64,000 nucleotides of DNA from DAHUYF01 sp035623985 (lineage in GTDB: Bacteria > Pseudomonadota > Alphaproteobacteria > ATCC43930 > CGMCC-115725): assembly GCA_035623985.1 (NCBI GenBank), contig DASPSJ010000069.1:44298-108297 (forward strand), in the 5' to 3' direction. The position numbers and the translations under genes are program-made. Positions 54,075-63,555 of the stretch are shown here, one piece after another (positions within the stretch are counted from its first letter, which is position 1; each line of letters begins with the position of its first letter). The notes under the pieces were generated by a model. It did no database searches. It worked only from the letters and a program-made list of their open reading frames with translations, and had not been told where the DNA came from.

Positions 54075-54522
54075 TGCGGGCCTTGTCGCGCTGCCAGTCG
54101 CGCTGCTTCTCCGCCTCGCGCTTGTCGGACTTGCGCTTGCCCTTGGCGAGGCCGAGCTCGAGCTTGGCGCGGCCACGCTCGTTGAAATAGATCGCCAACG
54201 GCACCAGCGTGATGCCCTCGCGCTTGATCGCGCCGATCAGGCGATTGATCTCGCGCTTGTGCAGCAGCAGCTTGCGCGGCCGGCGCGGCTCATGATTGAA
54301 GCGCGCGGCGGGATATTCCGGGAAATGCGCGTTGAGCAGATAGATGCCGCCATCGCGCTCGGTGGCGTAGGCCTCGTTGATGCTGGCCAGGCCCTGGCGC
54401 AGCACCTTGACCTCGGTGCCGGTGAGCTGCAGCCCGGCCTCCATCGTGTTCTCGATGAGGTAGTCGTGGCGCGCTCGCCGGTTCTGCGCGACGAAACGCT
54501 CGGTCCCGCGCAACGCCACCAT
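54052..54522 (-). CDS. smpB: SsrA-binding protein
   Basis: A 156-residue SmpB: NRRARHDYLIENTMEAGLQLTGTEVKVLRQG and INEAYA, EYPAARFNHEPRRPRKLLLHKREI, and a basic C-terminal tail (KGKRKSDKREAEKQRDWQRDKARIM). It brings tmRNA to stalled ribosomes. It follows dapA by 4 nt. Confidence 0.97.
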   Translation of the reverse strand: MVALRGTERFVAQNRRARHDYLIENTMEAGLQLTGTEVKVLRQGLASINEAYATERDGGIYLLNAHFPEYPAARFNHEPRRPRKLLLHKREINRLIGAIKREGITLVPLAIYFNERGRAKLELGLAKGKRKSDKREAEKQRDWQRDKARIMRQRGR

Positions 54523-54526
54523 GAAG

Positions 54527-55402
54527 TCAGTTCAAGAGCCCCGCGCTGCGCATCGCCGTGCGCATCCTCTCCTGCGCCTCGGGGCTGGCGGGCACGAGCG
54601 GCAGCCGCACCTCGGGGGTCGATTTGCCGAGGAGCGAGGTGCCGAACTTCACCGGTGCCGGGCTGGTTTCGCAGAAGAGCGCGTCATGGAGCGGCGCCAG
54701 CCGGTCGTTGATCCCCATGGCGCGCGCCGTATCGCCCTTGGCCCAGGCCGCTTGCATGTCGGCGCAGGCGCGCGGCGCGACATTGGCGGTGACCGAGATG
54801 CAGCCGACGCCGCCTTGCGCGTTGAAGGCGAGCGCGGTGACGTCCTCGCCGGACAGCATGCAGAAATCCTTCCCGATCGCCTGGCGGGTGCGCAGCGGCC
54901 GGGCGAGATCGTTGGTCGCGTCCTTGACGCCGACGATGTTGGCGAGCTTGGCCAGCCGCGCCATGGTGGCGATGCTCATATCGACCGCGGTGCGGAACGG
55001 GATGTTGTAGATGACCAGCGGCAGGTCCACCGCGTCGTTGATCGCCTTGAAGTGCCGATAGAGCCCTTCCTGGGTCGGCCGGTTGTAATAGGGGCAGACG
55101 ATGAGCGCGGCATCGGCGCCGGCCGCCTTGGCATGGCGGGTCAGGCTGATTGCCTCCTCGGTCGAGTTGGAGCCGGCGCCGGCGATGACCGGCACGCGCT
55201 TGCCGGCAGCCTCGACGCAGAGCGCGACGACGCGATTGTGCTCGGCGTGGCTCAAGGTCGGCGACTCGCCGGTGGTCCCGCAGGGCACGAGGCCCTGCGT
55301 GCCCTGGCCGATCTGCCAGTCGACCAACTCTTGAAAGGCCCGCTCATCCACCGCTCCGTTGCGGAACGGGGTGATGAGCGCGACGATCGAGCCCTTGAAC
55401 AT
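54527..55402 (-). CDS. dapA: 4-hydroxy-tetrahydrodipicolinate synthase
   Basis: A 291-residue DapA: IVALITPFRNGAVD, LVPCGTTGESPTLSHAEH, PYYNRPTQEGLYRHF, IYNIPFRTAVDMS, IVGVKDATND (the Schiff-base Lys) and SGEDVTALAFNAQGGVGCISVTANVAP. It condenses pyruvate and aspartate semialdehyde in lysine and peptidoglycan synthesis. ATG 55402 follows GGAGGA. Confidence 0.97.
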   Translation of the reverse strand: MFKGSIVALITPFRNGAVDERAFQELVDWQIGQGTQGLVPCGTTGESPTLSHAEHNRVVALCVEAAGKRVPVIAGAGSNSTEEAISLTRHAKAAGADAALIVCPYYNRPTQEGLYRHFKAINDAVDLPLVIYNIPFRTAVDMSIATMARLAKLANIVGVKDATNDLARPLRTRQAIGKDFCMLSGEDVTALAFNAQGGVGCISVTANVAPRACADMQAAWAKGDTARAMGINDRLAPLHDALFCETSPAPVKFGTSLLGKSTPEVRLPLVPASPEAQERMRTAMRSAGLLN

Positions 55403-55605
55403 AAGGTCCTCCTCCCCGTTTTCCGCCGGGACGATAGCCCCAAGGACGGAGCGCGGCAACCTGGCGCACCGATTGCATTGGATTTACCGAAAGTTGACGG
55501 CTTCGGGCGATGCTATGGTCGGTGCGGCGGCTTGTTTGCCGGCGACAGGTCGATACAATATCTCGGAGTTTCGCGCCAGCGCGCCCTCGGCGCTCGGGAG
55601 TCGTG

Positions 55606-57564
55606 ATGCCGGTGAGGCGGTTCGCTCATTGCCTGGTGCTCGTGACCGTGCTGTTCTGGGCGGTGGCTTTGCCGGCGCGGGCGGAGCTGGGCGATACCGA
55701 CCGGCAAATCTATCGCGAGGCGTTTCAGGCGGCACGGTCCGGCAACTGGACGCTGGCCGGGGAGCGCATCGACAAGGCGCATGACCGGCTGCTCGCCAAG
55801 GTGCTGTGGTGGCTCAATTTATCGCGCGGCAGCAGCGGCGCCGCCTTCGCCGATTTCACCGGCTTCATCACCGCCAATCCCGATTGGCCGGGCCAGCTCG
55901 CGCTGCGCCAGCACGCCGAGGAAGCGATGGTCGGCGTCTCCGACCGCAGCCTCGGCCAATGGTTCGACCGCTTTGCCCCGGTGACGCCCGCCGGCAAGTT
56001 CAAGCAAGCCGACATCTGGATCGCCCAGGGGCGCGAGGAAGACGGCCTGGTGCGCATCCGCGAGGTCTGGGTCAAAGGCGAGTTCACTGCCTTCGAAGAG
56101 AAGTCAGTGCTCCAGCGCTACCACCACGTCCTGCGCCCGGCGGATCATTGGGCGAGGCTCGACCGCCTGCTTTGGGACGGCCAGGTCGAGGCGGCGCGCC
56201 GGATGATGCCACGGATGGACCCCGACCATCGCGCGCTCGCCGATGCGCGCATCCGCATCGCGGCCATGGAGCCCGGCATCGAGCGCCTGTTGGCGCGCCT
56301 TCCGCCCGCGCTGCAGAGCGATCCCGGCCTGCTCTTCGAGCGCATGCGCTGGCGCACGCGCAAGGAGCGTTTCGACGACGCCATCGCCATCCTCGAGCAT
56401 CCGCCGCATGACCTGGTGCGGCCTCTTGCCTGGGCGAGCGAGCGTCAGGTCCTGGCTCGGCACGCGCTTGCCGTCGGCGACATCTCGGTCGCCTATCGTC
56501 TGACGGCGCATCATGGCCTCGCCAGCGGCCAAACCTTCGCCGAGCTGGAATTTCTCGCCGGCTGGGTGGCGTTGCGCTTCCTGCGCGAGCCCGATGTCGC
56601 CTACAACCATTTCGTCAAGCTCTATGACGAGGTGAAGCTGCCCGTGAGCGTCGCGCGCGGCGCCTATTGGGCGGCGCGCGCGGCCGAGGCGATGGGCAAC
56701 CATCAGCTTGCCAACGCATGGTACGGAACCGCCGCCACGCAGGTGACGACCTATTACGGCCAACTCGCCGGCACCGCGCTGGGCGAGCCCAATATCGCGC
56801 GCGGCATCACCGAGCCGAAGCCGACCGCCGCCGACGCGGCGGCCTTCGACAAGCGCGAGCTGGTTCAAGTGATGCGCGCGCTGGCGCAGGTGGACGCCGC
56901 CGACTACATCGGCCCGTTTGCCCGGCGGGTGAGCGAGCTGGCCGCGGCGCCGGCCGAGCATGCGCTGCTGGCTCATCTCGTCATCAAGCTCGACCGGCCC
57001 GACCTCGCCATCGCCGTGGCAAAAAAGGCAAGCTATGCCGGCGTCACGCTGTTGGATGAGGGCTATCCCATCGCCGAGCTGCCGCCGGGCGGCGGCGCGG
57101 AGCGGCCGCTGGTGCTGGCGATGACGCGGCAGGAAAGCGCCTTCGACCGCGAGGCGATCAGCTCGGCCGGCGCGCGCGGCATGATGCAGCTCATGCCGGC
57201 CACCGCCAGCCACATCGCCAAGGTGCTGCACCTGCCTTTCTCCGAACGCCGGCTGCTGACCGATTCGCATTACAACATCACCCTCGGCCGACACTACCTC
57301 GACGACCTGCTCGGCGACTTCTCGGGCTCCTACGTCTTGGCGATCGCCGCTTACAATGCGGGCCCGTCGCGCGTGCATCAGTGGATCCGCGACTATGGCG
57401 ACCCCCGCGCCAAGAACGCCGACGTGATCGACTGGATCGAATCGATCCCGCTGGGCGAGACCCGCAACTACGTACAGCGCGTGCTTGAGAACCTGCAGGT
57501 ATACCGTCTGCGGCTCGGCGATCACGGCCTCGCCTTCTCGCTTGCCAGCGACTTGAAACGCTAG
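55606..57564 (+). CDS. Soluble lytic murein transglycosylase
   Basis: The 652-residue exported enzyme has a signal peptide (VLVTVLFWAVALPARAE), a long superhelical TPR-like body and a C-terminal SLT domain with LVLAMTRQESAFDREAISSAGARGMMQLMPATA (Glu catalytic) and NITLGRHYLDDLLGDFSGSYVLAIAAYNAGP. It cleaves peptidoglycan in the periplasm. GGGAG 5 nt upstream supports ATG 55606 (GTG 55603 adjacent). Confidence 0.95.
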   Translation: MPVRRFAHCLVLVTVLFWAVALPARAELGDTDRQIYREAFQAARSGNWTLAGERIDKAHDRLLAKVLWWLNLSRGSSGAAFADFTGFITANPDWPGQLALRQHAEEAMVGVSDRSLGQWFDRFAPVTPAGKFKQADIWIAQGREEDGLVRIREVWVKGEFTAFEEKSVLQRYHHVLRPADHWARLDRLLWDGQVEAARRMMPRMDPDHRALADARIRIAAMEPGIERLLARLPPALQSDPGLLFERMRWRTRKERFDDAIAILEHPPHDLVRPLAWASERQVLARHALAVGDISVAYRLTAHHGLASGQTFAELEFLAGWVALRFLREPDVAYNHFVKLYDEVKLPVSVARGAYWAARAAEAMGNHQLANAWYGTAATQVTTYYGQLAGTALGEPNIARGITEPKPTAADAAAFDKRELVQVMRALAQVDAADYIGPFARRVSELAAAPAEHALLAHLVIKLDRPDLAIAVAKKASYAGVTLLDEGYPIAELPPGGGAERPLVLAMTRQESAFDREAISSAGARGMMQLMPATASHIAKVLHLPFSERRLLTDSHYNITLGRHYLDDLLGDFSGSYVLAIAAYNAGPSRVHQWIRDYGDPRAKNADVIDWIESIPLGETRNYVQRVLENLQVYRLRLGDHGLAFSLASDLKR

Positions 57565-57607
57565 CCGCACCGCCTCTATGCCCTTCCCGATCCCGGGGAG
57601 ATTTGCC

Positions 57608-58294
57608 TTGACCCACCCGTCGCTCGCCGCCACCGCCGCCTGCGTCTTCGACGCCTACGGCACCTTGTTCGACGTCGCTTCCGCCTCGGGGCGCTGCCGC
57701 GATGCGCTGGGCGGCAAGGCGGATGCGCTCGCCCTGCTGTGGCGGACCAAGCAGCTCGAATACACCTGGCTGCGCAGCCTGATGGGCCGGCACGCCGACT
57801 TCTGGCAGGTCACCGGCGAATCGCTCGATTACGCCATGGCGGCGCTCGGCATCGCCGACGACGGGCTGCGCGAGCGGCTGATGGATGCCTTCCTAAACCT
57901 CCGGGCCTTTCCCGATGCGCGCACCGTGCTCGAGGCGCTGCGACGCGCCGGGCGCCCGGCGGCGATCCTCTCCAATGGCTCGCCGCGCATGCTCGCCGCC
58001 GCGGTGGGATCCGCCGGGATCGGCGACTTCCTCGACCATCTCCTCTCGGTCGAGGAAGCCGGCATCTACAAGCCGGACCGGCGCGTCTACCAGCTTGCCG
58101 TCGACCGCCTCGGCCTCGCGCCGGCGCGGATCTGCTTCGTGTCGTCCAATGGATGGGACGCCGCCGGCGCCGCGAGCTTCGGCTTTGCCTCGGTCTGGGC
58201 CAACCGCGCCGGCACGCCGCGCGAGCGGCTGCCGGTCCAGCCGGCCGCCGAGATCGGGAGCCTCGACGCGCTGCCGGCGCTGCTCGGCCTATGA
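57608..58294 (+). CDS. Haloacid dehalogenase type II-like hydrolase
   Basis: A 228-residue HAD-fold protein: CVFDAYGTLFDVASASGR (nucleophile Asp), LSNGSPRML, GIYKPDRRVYQLAV (Lys) and SSNGWDAAGAASFG follow the L-2-haloacid dehalogenase pattern. It acts on a halo- or phospho-acid; the exact substrate is open. TTG 57608 has GGGGAG 7 nt upstream; an ATG at 57578 has no ribosome-binding site. Confidence 0.88.
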   Translation: MTHPSLAATAACVFDAYGTLFDVASASGRCRDALGGKADALALLWRTKQLEYTWLRSLMGRHADFWQVTGESLDYAMAALGIADDGLRERLMDAFLNLRAFPDARTVLEALRRAGRPAAILSNGSPRMLAAAVGSAGIGDFLDHLLSVEEAGIYKPDRRVYQLAVDRLGLAPARICFVSSNGWDAAGAASFGFASVWANRAGTPRERLPVQPAAEIGSLDALPALLGL

Positions 58295-59142
58295 GCGGGT
58301 TTCGCGAGCGGCACTTTACCGCGCAGGATGGGTTGCGGCTTTATTTCCGCGACTATGGCGATCCCTTGTCGCGGCGCCTGCCGCTGGTCTGCCTCAGCGG
58401 CATCGTCCGCAACAGCGCCGATTTCGCCGACCTCGCCGCGCGCCATGCCGGCGAGCGACGGATCCTCGCGCTCGACTACCGCGGCCGCGGCCGCTCGGCC
58501 TACGACCCCTACTGGCGCAATTACCAGCCCTTCGTCTACGCCAACGACGTCGCTCACCTGCTCGCCGCCACCGGCCTTCATCGCGCCATCCTCGTCGGAA
58601 CCTCGCTGGGCGCGGCGCTCGCCATGGGACTCGCGGTGCTGAAGCCGACGGCGATCGGCGCCGTCGTGCTCAACGATTTCGGCCCCGAGGTGGTCCCCGG
58701 CGGCGTCGGCCGCATCCTCGCCTATATCGGCCGCGACCATCCGCAGCCGGATTGGCCGAGCGCCGTGCGCTATCTGCGCGAGTTGCTGCCGACCCTGTCG
58801 ATCCGCACCGATGAGGGCTGGCTCAAAATGGCCCGCGGCACCTTCCGGGAGGGCGCGGACGGCCGGCTGCATTTCGATTGGGACGTGGCACTGGCAAAGC
58901 CGCTGGCGCGGTCGGCGGGCACGGTGCCGGACCTCTGGCCCTATTTCCGGGCGCTTGGCCGCATTCCCACCCTGGCACTGCGCGGCGCGCTGTCGGACGT
59001 GCTGGCGGCCGACACCTTCGAGCGCATGGCGCTTGCCAAGCCCGATCTGCTGCGTGTTAGCGTTTCCAATGCCGGCCACGCGCCGACGCTCAACGAACCC
59101 GAAGCCGCCGCCGCCGTCGATGACTTCATCCGCCGCTTCTGA
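58291..59142 (+). CDS. Alpha/beta-hydrolase
   Basis: A 283-residue hydrolase: LDYRGRGRSAYDPYW, nucleophile elbow VGTSLGAALAMG (Ser), Asp region GALSDVLAADT and GHAP with the catalytic His. No lid insertion is seen. ATG 58291 overlaps the dehalogenase stop; likely co-transcribed. The substrate is unknown. Confidence 0.9.
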   Translation: MSGFRERHFTAQDGLRLYFRDYGDPLSRRLPLVCLSGIVRNSADFADLAARHAGERRILALDYRGRGRSAYDPYWRNYQPFVYANDVAHLLAATGLHRAILVGTSLGAALAMGLAVLKPTAIGAVVLNDFGPEVVPGGVGRILAYIGRDHPQPDWPSAVRYLRELLPTLSIRTDEGWLKMARGTFREGADGRLHFDWDVALAKPLARSAGTVPDLWPYFRALGRIPTLALRGALSDVLAADTFERMALAKPDLLRVSVSNAGHAPTLNEPEAAAAVDDFIRRF

Positions 59143-60118
59143 GAGCCTGCCGGGCATAGCCGACCTCCGCGCCGCCGCCGGGCGGCTTGACGGCCGCGCG
59201 GTGCGGACGCCGCTGCTGGAGGCGCCGCTGCTCAACGCGCGCCTCGGTCTGCGCCTGCTGGTCAAGGCGGAAACGCTGCAATGGACCGGCTCGTTCAAGT
59301 TCCGCGGCGCAATGAACACGCTGCTGCAACTCGATGAGCGCCAGCGCCGCGCCGGCGTCGTCGCCTATTCCTCCGGCAATCATGCCCAAGGCGTGGCTGC
59401 GGCGGCGCAGCTCCTCGGCATTCCCGCGACCATCGTCATGCCTGCCGACGCACCGGCGATCAAGGTGGCGAACACCCGCGGCTACGGCGCCGAGGTGGTG
59501 CTCTACGACCGCTGGGGCGAGAGCCGCGAGGCGATCGGCGCGCGCCTTGCCGCCGAACGCGGCGCAAGCCTCGTTCCGCCCTATGACGACGCCCGGGTCA
59601 TCGCCGGCCAAGGCACGGTCGGGCTCGAGATCGCCGCGCAGGCCGCCGCGCTCGGCGCCAGGCTCGACGCGCTGGTGGTGCCGGCCAGCGGCGGCGGGCT
59701 CGTCGCCGGCTGCGCGCTGGCGCTGGCCGCGGAAAGTCCGGCCACGCGGGTCTATAGCGCCGAGCCGGAAGCGGCCGATGACCTGCGCCGCTCGCTCGCG
59801 GCCGGCGAGCGCCTGGCCAATGACCCCGCCGCCCGCTCGATCTGCGATGCACTGCTGGCGCCGATGCCGGGCGAGATCACCTTCGCGATCAACCGGCGCC
59901 TGCTCGCGGGTGGGCTCGCGGTGAGCGATACCGAAGTCCTGCGGGCCATGGCGGTCGCTTTCGCCGAGTTGAAGCTGGTGGTCGAGCCCGGCGGCGCCGC
60001 GGCCTTGGCTGCGGTGTTCGCCGGCCGGCTCGACGCCAAGGGAAAGACCGTCGCCGTCGTCGCCTCGGGCGGCAACGTCGATCGCGAGACCTTCATCAGG
60101 GCACTCGCCGCCGGATGA
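59120..60118 (+). CDS. Threonine/serine dehydratase, PLP-dependent
   Basis: A 332-residue fold-type II PLP enzyme: ETLQWTGSFKFRGAMNTLLQL (Lys in FKFRG), YSSGNHAQGVAAAAQLLGI (phosphate-binding), VPASGGGLVAGCALAL and VEPGGAAALAAV. It fits the biosynthetic/catabolic threonine dehydratase family without a C-terminal ACT domain. ATG 59120 overlaps the preceding gene by 23 nt. Confidence 0.93.
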   Translation: MTSSAASESLPGIADLRAAAGRLDGRAVRTPLLEAPLLNARLGLRLLVKAETLQWTGSFKFRGAMNTLLQLDERQRRAGVVAYSSGNHAQGVAAAAQLLGIPATIVMPADAPAIKVANTRGYGAEVVLYDRWGESREAIGARLAAERGASLVPPYDDARVIAGQGTVGLEIAAQAAALGARLDALVVPASGGGLVAGCALALAAESPATRVYSAEPEAADDLRRSLAAGERLANDPAARSICDALLAPMPGEITFAINRRLLAGGLAVSDTEVLRAMAVAFAELKLVVEPGGAAALAAVFAGRLDAKGKTVAVVASGGNVDRETFIRALAAG

Positions 60119-60139
60119 CCGGCGACGGCGAGGAAAGCG

Positions 60140-60595
60140 TCAGGCCGGCTTCGGCTCGCTGCGCGGCGGCGGCGCGCTGAGGCGCGGCGTGCGGACCGTG
60201 TCCTTGTCCTCGGCGACCGCCTCGATCGTATCGACGCGGCGGCTGAAGCCTTCGAAGATCGCTCCCTGCTCGATCGACAGCGAGACATGCGTCACGTCCG
60301 CCACGACGCGGGCGGTGCGCGCCAGCACCACGGAGCTGGCGGTGAGCCGGCCGGCCAGATTGCCGGCCACGATCGCAACGTCGGCCTCGACCGCGCCGGT
60401 GATCGAGCCGTTTTCGCCGAGCGTCAGCTTGCGCGCGACTACGTCGCCCTTGACCGAGCCGCTGATATGCAGCTCGCCTTGGCTCACGATGTCGCCTTCG
60501 ATCTTCAGGTCGCTGCTGAGGATCGACGGAGCAGCGGGGCGGCTCGGAGGACCTGGCCGCTCGCTGCGCTCAATTCCCGTTTGCTTGAACCACAT
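60140..60595 (-). CDS. Bactofilin
   Basis: A 151-residue bactofilin: SILSSDLKIEGDIVSQGELHISGSVKGDVVARKLTLGENGSITG and the right-handed beta-helix repeat up to LARTARVVADVTHVSLSIEQGAIFEG, with disordered ends. It polymerises into a scaffold at the membrane. The 5' end overlaps the M23 peptidase gene by 26 nt, a common pair in which the bactofilin positions the peptidase. Confidence 0.95.
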   Translation of the reverse strand: MWFKQTGIERSERPGPPSRPAAPSILSSDLKIEGDIVSQGELHISGSVKGDVVARKLTLGENGSITGAVEADVAIVAGNLAGRLTASSVVLARTARVVADVTHVSLSIEQGAIFEGFSRRVDTIEAVAEDKDTVRTPRLSAPPPRSEPKPA

Positions 60596-62108
60596 TTTTG
60601 CCAGCCTGCAAAAACTTTTCGGGATCCTGCGCCGTGCCGTTGACGAGCACCTCGTAGTGGAGATGCGGTCCCGTGCTCCGGCCGGTACTTCCTAGCTCTC
60701 CGACCTGAAAATGTGCCGCCACCTTCTGGCCGCGCGCCACCACGAAACGGTGGAGGTGGGCGTAGCGGGTGACGATGCCGTGGCCGTGGTCGATCTCGAC
60801 GACCTTGCCGTAATTGTCTTTCACACCGGTAAAGATCACGGTGCCGGGCGCGGTGCTGTAGACGGCGCTGCGATAGGGCGCGACCAGATCGAGGCCGGTA
60901 TGGAAGGCCTGCCGGTGATTGACCGGGTCGACGCGGCTGCCGAACTCGCTCGCGAGGCTGTAATGCGCCAGCGGCGCCGCCAGCGGCAAGGCCTTCAGGA
61001 TCTTCTGCAGCTCCTCGCCGCGGGTGTCGGCGCCGGCCAGGTGCTTCTTGTCGAGCGCGACATAGGGGCCGCCCTGACCCTGCGGCACCGAATTCAGCCG
61101 TCCCAGCAGCCTCTCCACATCGACGCCGGTCGAGGCCAGAACCTGCTCGATCTCGCCGCTGTCGCCGGGCGCGGACTCGTTCTCGCTGCGCTGATCCGAC
61201 GGGCGCTCGGCGCTCGACCGCTGGGGCGCTGCCGGCGCGGTCGCGGCGCCGTCCGGCGCCAAGGCCGAGCCGCGACCTTGCAGCTCGCTCAGCCGCGCCT
61301 GGAGGCGGTCGCGCTCCGAGAGCGTCTTGTCGTGCTCGGCGGCGAGCTGCTGGAGCTTGCGCTCGTTGCTGGCGAGATCGGCCTTCGCTTGAGTGGTGCG
61401 GGCATTGGCGCTTTCAAGCTCGACCTCGAGTTGATGGACGCGCGCCTGGAGCGTCTGGCGCTGCGCGTCGGACTGACGCAGCTCGCCGCGATTGGCGTCA
61501 AGGGTGTGGTTGAGCTGCGCCATATTCTGGCTTCGGTTGCTTACCGCCTCTTGCGCCTGGGCTAGCTTGCGTTGCAGCTCGGCCTCTTGGGCGACGGCAC
61601 GGTCGCGTGCCTCCTCGAGCGCCTTGATCCGAGCCTGCGCCTCGTCGACCGCCGCTTTGCTTTGAGCGATGCTCTGGGCGATCGTCGCTTTTTCGTCTTT
61701 TTCCTGCCGGTCCTCTGTCGCCTGCCGGGCGTTGGCGGCGCCGAGCTGGCGCTGCAACGCCTCGATCTGCGCCTGAAGCGCCGCGGTAAGCGTCGCGGAC
61801 TGGGTATCGTTCCGCGGTGCCGGTCCCATAAGCCCGTAAGCGACCAGGGCAATGGCCGCAACGCCGCCGAGCGCCATCGCGAGCTGGGCGCGCCGGCTCA
61901 GCATGATGTAGCTTACCCGTCCTTCGGCTCGAACCAGGATCTGGCGCTCTGGGAACAGCCGTAGGGCCGATTTCAGCACTTTGCCGAGCAAATCCCCTCC
62001 GCTTTCGACGCCAACGCTGCCGTGCCTCCAGCCGACATGCACACTGGGGCGCAGCGCTGTCCCCCCCACGAGGACACTCGGTGAACGGAACCGAAAAAAC
62101 GCACTCAT
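60570..62108 (-). CDS. M23-family peptidoglycan endopeptidase with coiled coil
   Basis: The 512-residue product has a single N-terminal span (AQLAMALGGVAAIALVAYGLM at about 75-95), a long periplasmic coiled coil (residues about 105-275, rich in Ala/Glu/Gln), a low-complexity linker and a C-terminal M23 LytM domain: HTGLDLVAPYR (HxxxD), GIVTRYAHLHRF, GRSTGPHLHYEV (HxH). It cleaves peptide cross-links. A start at 62108 (MSAFFRF) is chosen; 62177 is possible. It overlaps the bactofilin gene. Confidence 0.93.
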   Translation of the reverse strand: MSAFFRFRSPSVLVGGTALRPSVHVGWRHGSVGVESGGDLLGKVLKSALRLFPERQILVRAEGRVSYIMLSRRAQLAMALGGVAAIALVAYGLMGPAPRNDTQSATLTAALQAQIEALQRQLGAANARQATEDRQEKDEKATIAQSIAQSKAAVDEAQARIKALEEARDRAVAQEAELQRKLAQAQEAVSNRSQNMAQLNHTLDANRGELRQSDAQRQTLQARVHQLEVELESANARTTQAKADLASNERKLQQLAAEHDKTLSERDRLQARLSELQGRGSALAPDGAATAPAAPQRSSAERPSDQRSENESAPGDSGEIEQVLASTGVDVERLLGRLNSVPQGQGGPYVALDKKHLAGADTRGEELQKILKALPLAAPLAHYSLASEFGSRVDPVNHRQAFHTGLDLVAPYRSAVYSTAPGTVIFTGVKDNYGKVVEIDHGHGIVTRYAHLHRFVVARGQKVAAHFQVGELGSTGRSTGPHLHYEVLVNGTAQDPEKFLQAGKNVVQANGN

Positions 62109-62526
62109 ATTCGCCCGCCAACGCAGCGAGGGTGGCGGGACAATTGCGGGTTTTCGGTCTTTCCCGCTATTAATCATGAAACCCTACCGGCTCGGGGAGC
62201 CACTGGCAAGCCGTTTCACCCCTTGCCCGGCCGCGGCACGGGCCGGCAGGACTTGTCGATGGCGACGGCATTGCTCGCACCGCCTGCGCGCCGTCCTGCG
62301 ATTGCCGGCCGAGAAAAGACCGGCGTCGCGACAGGAACCCTGTCGCGACGGCTTCTGCCCTTCCCTGTTGCAGCCGACCGCGCAAGACGCGAAACCTCCC
62401 GGCCAATGCGTACAAAGCCCACGCCAAGCCTTACCATTAACCAACTTTGCTTATAAATAGTTAACGCCTTTCAAAAGAAACAAAATCAAAGCCAAGTATT
62501 CGCCCGAAACATTCGGCGATGACCCC
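62109..62526. other. Intergenic region upstream of the M23-bactofilin operon
   Basis: About 420 nt with no gene. It includes an AT-rich patch (62440-62530) with TTAAC and TTAA elements that could hold promoter or CtrA-like sites, but no full TTAA-N7-TTAA is seen. Confidence 0.4.
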
Positions 62527-63219
62527 TTAATTTGTGTTAGCTCGTTGCTTGACCCGGTCGAGATGGGCATAGAAATACCAGCAGGCAACGCTGCGGTAGG
62601 GCCGCCAGGCCTCTGCGAGCCGGGTAAACTTGGCGGCGGGCGCCTTGCGCGAGACGCCGTAGATATCGGCGATCGCCGCCCGGATCGAGACATCGCCCAG
62701 CGGCAGCACGTCGAGCCGGCCGAGCGAGAACATCAGGTACATGTCCGCCGTCCAGCGGCCGATGCCCTTGATGGCGGTGAGCGCCTCGACCGCCGCCTCG
62801 TCGGGCAGGTGCTCGAGCGCGGCGAACAGCGCCGGGGCGTCGATTGCCGCGGCGGCGAGCCCGCGGAGATAGTCGCGCTTCTGCCGCGAAACGCCGGCGG
62901 CGAGGAAAGCCGCATCGTCAAGCGCTGCCACCGCTTCAGGGGCGATCCTGCCGCCGCAGGCCTGGTGCAGCCGGCCGGCGATGGTGGCCGCCGCCTTGCC
63001 GGAGAGCTGTTGGCGTAGAATGGAGTGAAAGAGGCTGGGAAAGCCGCCGGGCCGCCGGCCATAGGTGCATGGCCCCACCGCCTTTATCACTTCGGCCAGG
63101 CGGCGGTCCTCCCGCATCAGCCGGCGCCGCGCCCGTGCCAGCAGCCGGACCGCCGCTGCCTCGTCGTGCGGCAGCGTCAAGATGGGTGCCGGCAGGTTGG
63201 TCGAATCTTTGGCAGGCAT
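62527..63219 (-). CDS. DNA-3-methyladenine glycosylase II (AlkA-like)
   Basis: A 230-residue HhH-GPD glycosylase: FPSLFHSILRQQLSGKAAATIAGRL, LTAIKGIGRWTADMYLMFSLG (helix-hairpin-helix) and DVLPLGDVSIR (catalytic Asp). There is no AlkA N-terminal extra domain, as in the shorter bacterial type. It removes alkylated bases. ATG 63219 (MPAKDS) places the domain at normal length. Confidence 0.93.
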   Translation of the reverse strand: MPAKDSTNLPAPILTLPHDEAAAVRLLARARRRLMREDRRLAEVIKAVGPCTYGRRPGGFPSLFHSILRQQLSGKAAATIAGRLHQACGGRIAPEAVAALDDAAFLAAGVSRQKRDYLRGLAAAAIDAPALFAALEHLPDEAAVEALTAIKGIGRWTADMYLMFSLGRLDVLPLGDVSIRAAIADIYGVSRKAPAAKFTRLAEAWRPYRSVACWYFYAHLDRVKQRANTN

Positions 63220-63351
63220 GGATCTCGCGCCCTTTGTTATTCCTCCGGCTGCGACAATAAAACCACAGCGGCACGGCCGTCGCTCGGGTTTTACGCCCGA
63301 CAAGGGGCTGCCAGGGACCCATTCGCCGATGGCGGCGGCTTGGGTGTCCTC

Positions 63352-63555
63352 TCAGAAATGCAGATTGAGGATGCGCTTCGAGGCGGCGCCAGCCATCATC
63401 TTGCCGGTCTTTGCCGAATTCGACGGGCTCAAAGCCGATTTCGGCAGCCCGTTGGCCTGCGTTTGCGCCTGATGCCCCAGGCGCCGGGCCGGGAATTGCA
63501 GCGCCGGCCGATGCTGCGGGGAAAAGGCCGGGGTGGAGATGCCACTGACCGACAT
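63352..63555 (-). CDS. Small hypothetical protein
   Basis: A 67-residue protein from ATG 63555 preceded by a strong AGGAGG at 63570-63565. It opens MSVSGISTPAFSPQHRP and is Ser/Ala/Gln-rich, without a membrane span. No family is recognised. The optimum ribosome-binding site and unlikely length for chance suggest it is made. Confidence 0.5.
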   Translation of the reverse strand: MSVSGISTPAFSPQHRPALQFPARRLGHQAQTQANGLPKSALSPSNSAKTGKMMAGAASKRILNLHF

